A program made the position numbers and the translations under genes. From Takakia lepidozioides (Eukaryota; Streptophyta; Takakiopsida; Takakiales; Takakiaceae), in contig CM060731.1 of assembly GCA_030704615.1 (NCBI GenBank), positions 40,858,001 to 40,922,000 of the forward strand: 64,000 bases of DNA, written 5' to 3'. This document shows positions 49,405 through 59,001 of the stretch, in pieces. Each line of letters begins with the position of its first letter. Position 1 is the first letter of the stretch. A model generated the notes under the pieces. The model saw nothing but the letters and a program-made list of their open reading frames with translations. It ran no database searches and was not told the origin of the DNA.

Positions 49405-49830
49405 AGTTGATAAAATCAGGCACCTCAACCATGACCACAGCCTCTGGAAGAGGATCAAGAGAGGGAGTCCACAATGCCTCTTCTGGCACTTCTGGGCATG
49501 TGAAGATGCTTTGTGAGGCAGACTGACTGAAAGAGGCTCTACAGACTTTAAACCAAAGAGGCATTTTAGCAGATTCAGATATGTATGTCTGTCTTGCATA
49601 GGTGCATCATGATGAATGGCCTTGAAGCTGGAAAGCAGGTGCACACTCACATTATCCAAAGTGGATTCACGCCAAATGTTTTTCTACTCAACACCCTTGT
49701 CAACATGTATGTTAAGTGCGGGAGCATCATGGTTGATCATCAAGTGTTCAACAGAATGCCTCAATGATCTTTGATCACATGGAATATAATGTTGGCAGGA
49801 TTTACCAAGCATGGGTGGTCAAATCCTCCA
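49405..49830 (+). pseudogene. Second, stop-ridden copy of the PPR N-terminal fragment
   Basis: This is a duplicate of 48330-48740, offset by about 1.09 kb. It retains GLEAGKQVHTHIIQSGF, NVFLLNTLVNMYVKCGS and the following unit, but has in-frame stops (after MLCEAD, within the next unit, and after NRMPQ) and a small frameshift near 49600. Confidence 0.75.
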
Positions 49831-49964
49831 TGGGTCGTGCCATAACGTTAAGGCCAATGTGGTGAGGGCACCTTCTTCTTCAACCTATTTCAGCATGTTT
49901 TGCCCTCTCATCAGACTCGGCCCTGAGATGCGACGTGGTGAGGGCACCTTGATGTGGTGAGCAA

Positions 49965-52703
49965 ATGATGCGCGAAGGGGTGAAGCCCAACCACATTACG
50001 TTCATTTGTGTTTGCAATGCGTGTGCAAGCCTGGGAGCCCTGGAAAAGGGGAAAGAGGTCCATGATGACATCGTCAAAGCTGGAATTGTACCAGATGTCA
50101 TTGTGAACACTACCCTGGTGGACATGTATGCCAAATGTCGGTGCATTAAAGATGCGAAGGGAGTTTTCAACACTATGGCTGAACGAGATGTGGTGTCATG
50201 GAACACGATTCTTGCAAGGGTATGCACAGCAGGGACGTGGTAGGGAGGCTTAGAGACTTGTGATCAAATGATGGGGGAAGGGGTGAAGCCCGACCACATC
50301 GCGTTTCTATGCATTTGCAATGCGTGTGCAAGCCTGGCAGCTCTGGAAAATGGCAAAGAGGTCCATGGCGACATGGTCAGAGCTGCAGTTGTACCAAATG
50401 TCATTATGAACAATACCCTTGTGGACATTTATGAAGGGAGTGTTCAACAGTAGGGTTGAATGAGATGTGGTGTCGTGGAGTGCAATGATTGTAGGATATG
50501 CACAGCAAGGGCGCGGGATGGAGGCTTTGGAGACCTATGAGCAAATGATGTGCGGAGGGGGTGAAGCCCAACCACATGATGTTTGTTTGCATTTGCAATG
50601 CGTGTGCAAGCCTGGCAGCCCTGGAAAAGTGCCAAGAGGTCCATGGTGACATTATCAAATTTGGAATTGTACCCGATGTCATTCTGAACACTGCCCTGGT
50701 GGACATGTATGTCAAATGTGGGTGCATCGAGGATGCAAATGGAGTGTTTGACAGTATGGCTAAACGTGATGTGGTGTCGTCGAGTGTGATGATTGCAAGA
50801 TATGCATAGCAAGGGTGCGGGATGGAGGCTTTGGAGACCTATGAGCAAATGATGGGCGAAGGGATGAAAACCAGTGTTGGGAGGGTATATTGATTTTTTC
50901 TACCCTCAGGGTAAGGGTATACATGATTTTGGGGGTCAAACTTATCCTTAGGGTAAGGGTATAATCTATTTTTTGAAAACATTTACCCTCCGGGTAAGGG
51001 TATATATAAATTTTTGGTAAACATTTACCCTCAAGGTAAGGGTATTGGGTGCCACATATACCATGAGGGTAAGGGTAATTGCAGGATAATGGTACCATTT
51101 TTATATCCTCAGGATATCCTAGGGTAATTATAAAGGGTAAATTAATTTTTTAAACTTAATTTGTGAATTTTATTAAATACTTAGAATAAAGCTTCTTCTT
51201 TTTTTTATAAAAGGGACAGAGGCCCTACAAAAACTTTATTGGAGTGGCAAAATGAGAACAGAGAGGAGGAAAAAATAACCTCCTAAGGGACCGTAAAGGC
51301 GTATCACATGGGGAACACCCAGCACTGGTAGGAAGTTGGGAGGGGGAAGCAGGAGTTAACTAAGAACCAAAACCTCGGTGGGGGGTGGGAATTGCCAGAG
51401 GGCCAAACCAAGACGAAGCATTTCAACTATATAACATCCCCGTTATATAGAATTTAACGGGATATGCCTTTTATTTATTTTTTTGTTTATTTTTTATGTG
51501 GCTTACGAATAGCAAAATTTTAGCCCTCATTTATGCTCCTCTAATGGCCCTAAAATATAATAACAAAACAACACATTTGATCATAATGAGGTCGCTTTGC
51601 ACCATAGATAAGAGAATGGCGGGTACCGAGGAAAGAGAGAGCGGCAGTGGCGGGGACCGCCACTAGCACACGCTTTTTCCAAGGAGAGAGTGGCAAGGAC
51701 CGGTCTTGGAGCACAAGCTGCGAAGAGGAAGACCAACGAAGGGGGAAAAAAAAATAAAAAAATGCTAGTGTTTGCCCTCTCTACTAGCAAATACCACACC
51801 TAAACCTAAACCCCTAGTAATCAAATTATTATACCCTTCCCTATTACCCGGCCATTGAACAGATTTACCCTCAGGGTAAGGGTATCCTTCGAAATTTCAA
51901 ACCCCAGGGTATAATCCATTAAGGGTATAACAAAAATAATTACCCCTGACAAGGGTAGGGTAAGGGTATTTTGGAATTTCCAGGGTAGGGTATATCCATA
52001 TACCCTTATTGGGTTTTACCCTCAGGGTATAATGGTAGAAAAAAGGTATCCTCCCAACACTGGTGAAAACCAACCACATCACATTTGTTTGTGTTTGCAA
52101 TGCGTGTGCAAGCCTGGGAGCTCTGGAAAAGGGGAAAGAGGTCCACGGTGACAACGTCAAAGCTGGAATTGTACCAGATGTCATCCTAAACACTGCCATG
52201 GTGTATGCCAAATGTGGGTGCATTAAGGATGTGAAAGGAGTTAATTCAACACTGGCTGAACGAGATGTGGTGTCGTTAACGCAATGCTTGCAGGGGTATG
52301 CACAGCAGGGGCGTGGATAGAGGCTTTGGAGACCTATGAGCAAATGATGGGGGAAGGGGTGAAGCCCAACCACATCACGTTTGTGTGCGTTTGCAGTGCG
52401 TGTGCAAGCCTGGCAGCCCTGGAAAAGGGCAAAGAGGTGCATGGTTGCATCGCCAAAGCTGGAATTGTACCAGATGTGATTATGAACAATACCCTCGTGG
52501 ACATGTATGCCAGCCACCACAGTGAGAAGCTGGCCATTGGTTTTGGGCTGATCAGCACGACTCATCAAGAATCTTCGAGTGTGTTGAGACTGCCACATCT
52601 CCACCAAATTCAAAGATTGTTGGCCGAGCAATTGTTGTATGGGACGCTAACTACTTTCCACCACTTTGAAGATGGGATTTGTTCTTGTGGTGATTACTGG
52701 TGA
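49965..52703 (+). pseudogene. Broken PPR-DYW gene with five near-identical PLS triads
   Basis: Five copies of one P-L-S triad (about 100 aa, key phrases NACASLAALEKGKEVHG, KAGIVPDVI, TLVDMYAKCGC, ERDVVSW, GYAQQGRG) recur about every 280-303 bp: landmark GTGTGCAAGC at 50021, 50324, 50602, 52104 and 52400 (the fourth after removing the hAT insert). Frameshifts and stops lie near 50230, 50440, 50550 and 50807. The 3' end keeps the start (HSEKLAIGFGLIS) and end (FHHFEDGICSCGDYW) of a DYW cytidine-deaminase domain. The centre is shifted, and the CGDCH metal-binding motif reads C-stop-DCH because GGA became TGA. The E/E+ region is missing. It once resembled an organellar C-to-U RNA-editing factor. 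Confidence 0.85.
50872..52062. mobile_element. Non-autonomous hAT element 3 (1,191 bp, TACCCT-rich) in the PPR gene
   Basis: The element starts CAGTGTTGGGAGGGTA and ends ATCCTCCCAACACTG. The target duplications are ATGAAAAC (50864-50871) and GTGAAAAC (52063-52070), 7 of 8 matching. Removing the element plus one duplication rejoins GGGATGAAAAC to CAACCACATC in the frame expected for the PPR triad (MK-TNHITF), which independently confirms the boundaries. Both ends carry many TACCCT/AGGGTA motifs in both orientations, often as TACCCTCAGGGTA. The AT-rich centre (51120-51840) has no transposase frame. Confidence 0.88.
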
Positions 52704-53950
52704 AAAGATGTTTTCTTGGAAAGATGCTGATGTCTTGCTTCATTCATTGATCTGTGTAGCTATTAAGACCATCCACCATTTCCTGAGAGTACTGACCATC
52801 ATGTACTATTGAATGCAAGATGCAAGTGTCTCGCTTCATTCATTGATCTGTGTAGCTACTCAGACCATCCACCATTTCCTGATAGTGGGGTCTACCCGGC
52901 ATAGGTGGGAAGTCAGCCCACAATTGCACTTGAGTGAAGGGGTGATTTTTGACTGATTCTGGTGTCAAGTTATTTTACCACTAGTGTGAAACTAGCTAGG
53001 AAATAGCTAGCTTTTACATATTAACATTTGGGATTGGCCCAAATGTCAATCCAGGGGTCAAGGCAAATTTAGGCCCTGGAGTGGTTATCTTCACGGCACT
53101 CATCTTTCTCGAGTTGAGCCTCACCGCGCCTAGCTATGGCGCCGTAGTGTGGATTCCCCATGGCGTGGGGTGCACTTGGCTTGACTTGTATTTGAGTGAT
53201 GAGTTTATATATGCATGAGTTTATGCTGCAGCTTTGTGAGCTCGCATGAGCTTGTGCTTGTATTCTTCTTCTTTATCACTCGAGAAAGATGAGCTCGTAT
53301 CTGTGAGTGCCGGATACGAGTTAGTTATAGCACTTGTGCTTGAGGATGAGAGAAACCAGGTTGTTATGGAAGGAGCACCCTTGGTTGTTAGAAGCGGAGA
53401 CGATGTTGGTTACGAGGTGGTAGACCTTGGCATTCGATCTTCAGCTTCAGAGATTAAAGCACCATGCTGCAGGTAATTCCAGAGCACCTTGATGGTTTCA
53501 GATTGTGTACATGCATGAGCAAGCACGATTGAGAAGAGGACCAGTCAAGAGCAGGTTATAGTGGCTTTGGTGGCAAAACTGAGAACTGGACTTGGGAATG
53601 CGAGCTTTCATTGTGTGAAGGATTGCAAGACCAAACAAAAGGGCTGATTGGCTTGGGGCAAATCAGTGTACTTTGTGGAGTATGTTGAGATTGGGTTTCA
53701 ATCTCGAGCTTCAGCATTGATAGGGCTCTTGTCATGGCAAGAGCAGGGCTGGAACAAGAGCTAAGAGGTGCGGCAAGGCCATGGAATGTGCACCTAGGGT
53801 TTCAGAGCTTGGAAGAAGAGCTCTTGCACCACAAGAGGAGTGTCTTGTGGCTAGAAATGTAAGCCTTAGGGTTTCAGGAGCTTGGCAAAGGTTGTGGAGT
53901 GCTTAGTCTTGTCTTAGAGAGCATCAAGGAACCAAGGAGCCAAGATAGGG
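52704..53950. other. No gene seen
   Basis: This lies downstream of the DYW terminus. It contains a short direct duplication (GCTTCATTCATTGATCTGTG at about 52737 and 52832). It also contains a 76-codon frame at 53246-53476 without recognisable homology. From 53.7 kb the sequence begins to resemble the repeat unit that follows. Confidence 0.4.
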
Positions 53951-54440
53951 GGCTGATACCTCTTGTGTGAAGAGGTTGCATGTGTGGAGCATGTATTCAG
54001 CTCATTGAAGCTTCCATCTTCAAGCTTGGAGGGCAAGCAAGGAAGAGGGAAGGGCTGACTTCCCTTATGTGAGGGCAATGCATGTGTGGAGCATGCTTTT
54101 AGCCTGTTGAAGGCTTGTACTTTCAGGTTTGGTAGTGCAAGAAAGGAAGGAAGGGGCTGGTTTCCCTGTAGGGCATGTGTGGAGCAAGCTTCCAGCCCAC
54201 TGAAGCTTGTATTTTGAGGTTGGTGGGTGCAAGAAAGGAAGCAAAGGGGCTGATTCTCTTGTGGTGAGAGTGGGGCATGTGTGGAGCATGCCTTCAGTCC
54301 ATTGGGCTTTTGTTTTCAAGCTTTAGAGAGCTAGAATGGAAGGGCTAGGGCTGGTTCCCACTTGGGTGAAAGAAAAGCACTTGTAGGGCATATGTGAGGT
54401 GGGGTTTCAACCTCAAGCCTAGATAGAGCATGGCTCTTGA
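53951..54440. repeat. About 100-bp tandem repeat, roughly 5 degenerate copies
   Basis: Units begin GGGCTGAT/GGGCTGGT near 53951, 54053, 54156, 54246 and 54348. Each carries GCATGTGTGGAGCATG, a CATTGAAGCTT-like phrase and GCAAGAAAGGAAG. Copies are 70-85% similar by eye. Minus-strand Ser/Pro-rich frames here are by-products. Confidence 0.75.
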
Positions 54441-54792
54441 AGTGGCAGGTGTAGGGGGCTGGAATAGGCTCGAAGACAGATGCTATGGCCAAGGAAAACG
54501 CTTGAATGAGTGCTCACAACGACTGGAAACCAGCAAGGCTTGGTTGTTTGCCATTGAGTTTAGTGGCGTGTTTGGGGAGTCTAAGTGAGAAAGAAGGCTT
54601 GGTTTGTGGCAACCATCTTCCTCATGGCTTAGGGCTACTATTGGTGGTGTGTGGGAGCCGAAAGAGCAAGAATACCTTGCTGATTTCTTAGCTCGGTGCA
54701 AAGAAGCCTAGAGTCCAAGAGACACAAACCCTAGCTTGGCGTGGCTAAACCCTTGGAGAAATGGCTAAACTGCCATGAGTGGCCATGGATGG

Positions 54793-55400
54793 GGTTGTGA
54801 CGGGCTGTGACGGGCTGTGGCATGTAGGGCCGTGATCCTGTGACCTGTGATGGGCTGTGATAGGTGGCCTATGGGGCTGTGACAGGTTGTGCCCTGTGGC
54901 CTGTGGGGCTGTGAGGGGCTGTGACAGGCTGTGGCCTTTGGGGCTGTGACCCCTGTGACCTGTGTAGGGCTGTGAGGGGCTGTGACAGGTTGTGCCTGTG
55001 GCCTTTGGGGTTGTGATGGGCTATGACAGGCTGTGACCTATGGCCTTGGGGGCTGTGACAGGCTGTGCCTGTGGCCTTTGGGGCTGTGATGGGCTGTGAC
55101 AGGCTGTGACCTGTGGCCTGTGGGGCTGTGACATGCTGTGCCTATGGCCTTCGGGGCCATGAGGGGCTGTGATAGGCTGTGCCATGTGGCCTTTGGGGTA
55201 GTGACGGGCTGTGACCTATGGCCTTGGGGGCTGTGACTGACTGTGATGGGCTGTGAGGGGCTGTGACCTGTGGCCTGTGTGGGGTTGTGATGGCTGTGAC
55301 CAGTGATCTGTGTGGGCCTGTGCTGGTCTGTGGTGGCCCGTGTTGACATGTGGACGGCCTATGCTAACTCGTGGAGGCACTGGTGGACTGTTGAGGACTG
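54793..55400. repeat. Minisatellite of GGGCTGTGACAGGCTGTG units
   Basis: About 600 bp is built from GGGGCTGTGA, CAGGCTGTGACC and TGTGGCCTTTGG phrases in higher-order units of roughly 30-60 bp. The reverse complement reads as His/Ser/Gln/Pro repeats, which are not a gene. Confidence 0.9.
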
Positions 55401-56037
55401 GCATGTGGTCTTGAAGGCCGAATTTTGACGCTCGTGGAGGGCGGTTTGAGGAGTATCTTCATGATATTCCCATGGTCATGCAAGTGAGGGAAGAGAGGAG
55501 ATGAAGAGTGTTGGGAAGAGGGCATGCTGGGGTTAGGCATTGCTTTAGCTTCTCTTCCTCGTAGTTTTCCACCCTCTCATTAGGCCAAGACCTTTCTGTA
55601 GGTGGAGGCAAGAGTCAGTCCGGGTTTGGGCTGGGGTGTCATTGCAGGAGCAACACCGTGGAGTTGTTTTTGGTGTGGGGGAGTTGCCGTTCTGATTTCT
55701 TGTGTTTAGATCCCCTCCATACGTGCATGCTTGACTGTGTGTCATGTTAGTTTTGTGTGGGCTCTTGTTTTTATAGGTGATTGGTCCGGATTTGATCACC
55801 GGCCAGTCCTAGAGCATGTTGTCGATGATGAGGCTGGGGTGATGACCAGTCAGACCATCATTGTTTCTCCTGTGGTGAGGTTGGAGGTGATGACCAGCCA
55901 ACCATAGGAGTGCTTGTGGTGGATGCAAGTGCAGGTGTAGGCTATGTTAAGAACCTAGTATTCCAAACCATAAGCCGCAACAGGTTTTCTACCCGGTTAC
56001 CTTGTGGAGAGGGGGTTAGGGACATGTTCACGACCGG
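55401..56037. other. Untranslated leader of a retroelement, or spacer
   Basis: No gene is seen. The stretch leads into the gag frame at 56038. No primer-binding site or LTR edge could be assigned with confidence. Confidence 0.35.
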
Positions 56038-57750
56038 TTGAGTGAAGTCAACACGGAGGTGCCACTAGTTGGTGGGGACAGTGCCAGTTCGAGCACTAGC
56101 GATACTAGTGGGTACACGAGACGAGGTGTGCAGTTTAGGCCACCTTCACCTCATGTGTTTTCTACGGAAGGTTCTGATTCGGATTGTGAATCAGGAGGAC
56201 TCACACCGGCGGTGCAAGTTGTTTCATTGCCATTGTTGTGGGACACAATGGTGGAGATGTATGGAGCTACCAAGGGGCCACAAAGGTACTCTGGGGCGGT
56301 GGGCACCATCGAGTTGGATGATTTTATCCAAGAGTTTGATAGTTGGTGTGATTTGCAGCAAATGCGCAATCCACAACTATTTACGCCTTTCATGGCATGG
56401 AAGGGGCTGTTTCAGCACCTTGAGGGGCCGCCTATGGATGATTACCATGAGTTCAGGTGGGGGCATGAGGTTGAGATCGAGGAGTAGAGGATGTACTGGT
56501 CACCCGACTATGTCTCCATCACTAAGGGCACTAGAGCCACGAGGGCAGTGGCTACACCTGCCGCTGCACCGGCAGCTTCAGCAAGCAGCAGTGGGACTAG
56601 TGGGACTTGTGGTACCGTAGCTACGGCGTCCACCCAAGCCACTACCGCACCAACACCAATACATGTGCTTGCCTTTAATCCTGTTGTGGAGTTCTTCGAA
56701 GAGTTGAGAGGGAACTACTAAGGGGTGAGGACAGAGAAGTTGCGGAGCTTGCAAGAGTTCCAACGGAAGCCTACTGAGAGCTTGAGGGAGGCTTTCACTC
56801 GCATGAGGCGCTTGATAAATGTAACCCAAGGGGTTACGGAAGCTCAGGCAGTCCAATTCTGGTATGGGATATTGGACAAGGAGCTGAGGAGAAGGGTGCA
56901 GGATGCAACTCTCCTACAAGCGGCCCAACCTACCTTAGCAAATGTGTTTTTGCTGGCAGAGCGGATAGAGCTCAACATGGTGGAGGAACGAGTGGTCATG
57001 GTGGGATTTGCTAAGGAGATACCACGGGGTAGTGGTGCTCCTAGCCAACCACTACCTCAACGTGCTCAAGGCAACAAAGGGGCCTAGGTGAAGCCCAGGG
57101 AAGGACAGGGAGGACCTCAGATGCAGGGGTCTCTCCCTTCATTTGCAGGCCAACAACGGGCAGAGGTGGTGTGTTGGACATGTGGAGGACCCCATGTCAA
57201 GAAGGATTGCCCAGAGGGAGGCAAAGGGCCGGCACATGCACAACCTACACAATTGCAATGTGGGCATTGTGGCAAGTACGGGCATGAAGAAGCCCAGTGC
57301 TATGGTTTGCATCCTGAGTTGCGCCCAGGCCAGTTCCAAGAGAACAATGGTGGCCGGGGGCGAGGTGGAGCAGCCCAGAGAGGACGAGGTGGCCAAGCAC
57401 GAGGTGCAGGCCAAGGGCAAGCTCATCATGGCCAAGGACGCGGAGGTCAGGGTGGTGACCAAGGCATGGCCAACCGGCTTCAGCAGCTAGAGTAGAGGCT
57501 CGCTGCCATGGCTACAGCTCAGGTGGTACCGGCTCCAAGGCCGGATGGTCCACCTCCTGCTCATGAGGGAGGAGATATAAGAGGCATAGGATTCATGTGC
57601 GGAGCAGCACTACCACTAGTGCAGGTGGAGTCTGCTGCAGCAGTGACTCGAGGAGCAGCATGAGTTCCTGAGCCACGAGGTGCAGAGGTGGAGTTGGATC
57701 CACAGCGTGGGGAGGCAAACCGTCAGGCTAGGCTTAAGCCCAACAGATAA
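56038..57750 (+). pseudogene. Ty3-type retrotransposon gag pseudogene
   Basis: One continuous frame runs from the ATG at 56038 to a TAA at 57748, interrupted by five in-frame stops: TAG 56485, TAA 56719, TAG 57085, TAG 57493, TGA 57661. It has retrotransposon gag capsid-like helices (LDDFIQEFDSWCDLQQMR; LREAFTRMRRL; FWYGILDKELRRRV). Two zinc knuckles follow, CWTCGGPHVKKDC and CGHCGKYGHEEAQC, then a Gly/Arg/Gln-rich tail. There is no frameshift. No protease, reverse transcriptase or integrase follows, so this is a 5' fragment of an element. The stops are all explicable as C-to-T changes in Gln or Arg codons. Confidence 0.85.
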
Positions 57751-57759
57751 GCGTTTTTA

Positions 57760-58460
57760 TGACTTCACATATGACTATTTTTTCAGTCTTATATGCGTTC
57801 ATGACTACATCACTCTGTAGTGAAAAAAGCCCTGTCATAGCGACTAGTCTTTAGGACTGCATTTTGCAAGTCATATCCATGACTGCTTGCGTGACACCTG
57901 GAGACCTGCTGCAGAGAGGGTTGCAGTCACAACTATATGACTAATATATGACTACATTGTCTGTTGAGCGCTGCCTACATGGAGAGGCTTCAGCGGGACA
58001 CGTGCGCCACTGCGCAAGCGACACGTCATGCATTCGTCAGGGGATCATATGACTATATGTCTGCAAAGTGATGCCTACATGGAGAGGCGACGGATGGACA
58101 CGTGCGCCACTGCGAATTTGACATGTCACGACTTCTTGCCATGATCATATGACTACATGTCTGCACAGTGATGCCTACATGGAGAGGCGCTAGCGAGACA
58201 TGTGTGTTATGGCAGATTTCACACGTGGTGACTACATGACTCGCTCATATGACTACAGGGATGTCTACATGGAGAGGCGCTAGCGAGACACGTGTGCTAT
58301 GGCAGATTTCACACGTGGTGACTACATGACTCGCTCATATGACTACAAGGATGTCTACATGGAGAGTTGTTAGCGGGATACCTGTTGCACTTGAGATGTG
58401 ACATGTGGCACACAGACAAAATATATGACTAACATATATGACTACGGATCTTTACACGTG
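57760..58460. repeat. 90-100-bp tandem repeats with TATGACTA and CACGTG motifs
   Basis: Five units, marked by CTACATGGAGAG, begin near 57974, 58074, 58174, 58264 and 58354. TATGACTA or ATGACTAC occurs at least eleven times between 57769 and 58445. CACGTG-type cores (ACACGTG, CACGTGG, CACGTGT) occur repeatedly up to 58535. The array sits next to the transposon-derived gene pair and resembles the subterminal repeats of CACTA-type elements, but no CACTA terminus with a target duplication was confirmed. Confidence 0.75.
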
Positions 58461-59001
58461 GTGAAAATATGGATAAAGAATGTCGTGTCATATACTGCCA
58501 CGTGTTCTGGTTTGAGCAAGAGTGACGCCACGTGTCATCAAGATTGTTTTCCGAAATAGTTTATATTTTTAATGTTCATATTTTATTTTTTAGTTTTCAT
58601 TTAATATTTAAAAGAACAGGGAGATTGCAGCCTTGGATTTTTTTTTAATGGTATTATTTTTAATATTATTATTTAAAATGAAAGTGAATTAAATGATTTA
58701 AAATCTTCATTACATGGTGAAATTCCAACATGAAAACAGAATGGATCCCTCCTGCATACTATCAACCACAAGGAGAATGAAAATAGTCAACTACAGGGCA
58801 ATACAAGCCCTATAAATCACATTACAAAAATCCAAATGAGACCAATATCCCAATGACACCTCAAAAGCCACAAGGTCAAAAAATCCATGCCTCAAAAGGC
58901 CCAGCCAAAAACAAGCAAGCCCACACATGGGCTGAATTGTTGTAGCTAGTATGTTCTAGTGCTATTAGAATCAAGAACTCTGTTAAACAGTGCAATACTG
59001 A
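58461..59001. other. AT-rich spacer
   Basis: No gene is seen. AT-rich sequence (58555-58700) is followed by the presumed 3' UTR of the minus-strand chimeric gene. Confidence 0.4.

Larger units (their letters stand above)
47516..49930. repeat. Dispersed 65-bp repeat (GGCACCTTCTTCAACC family), 4 copies
   Basis: Copies start near 47524, 48900, 49058 and 49868. Each reads approximately GGCACCTTCTTC, AACCTATTTCAGCCTGTTTT, GCCCTCTCATCAGACTCGG and CCCTGAGATG. They separate the PPR fragments and may mark duplication breakpoints. Confidence 0.7.

Noticed and set aside
55038-55404. Minus-strand His/Ser/Gln/Pro-rich frames
   Set aside because: They are translations of the GGGCTGTGA minisatellite in two phases.
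57814-57826. CACTCTGTAGTG as a possible CACTA-element terminus
   Set aside because: It is a self-complementary 12-mer beginning CACTC rather than CACTA on the plus strand. No matching end or 3-bp duplication was found.
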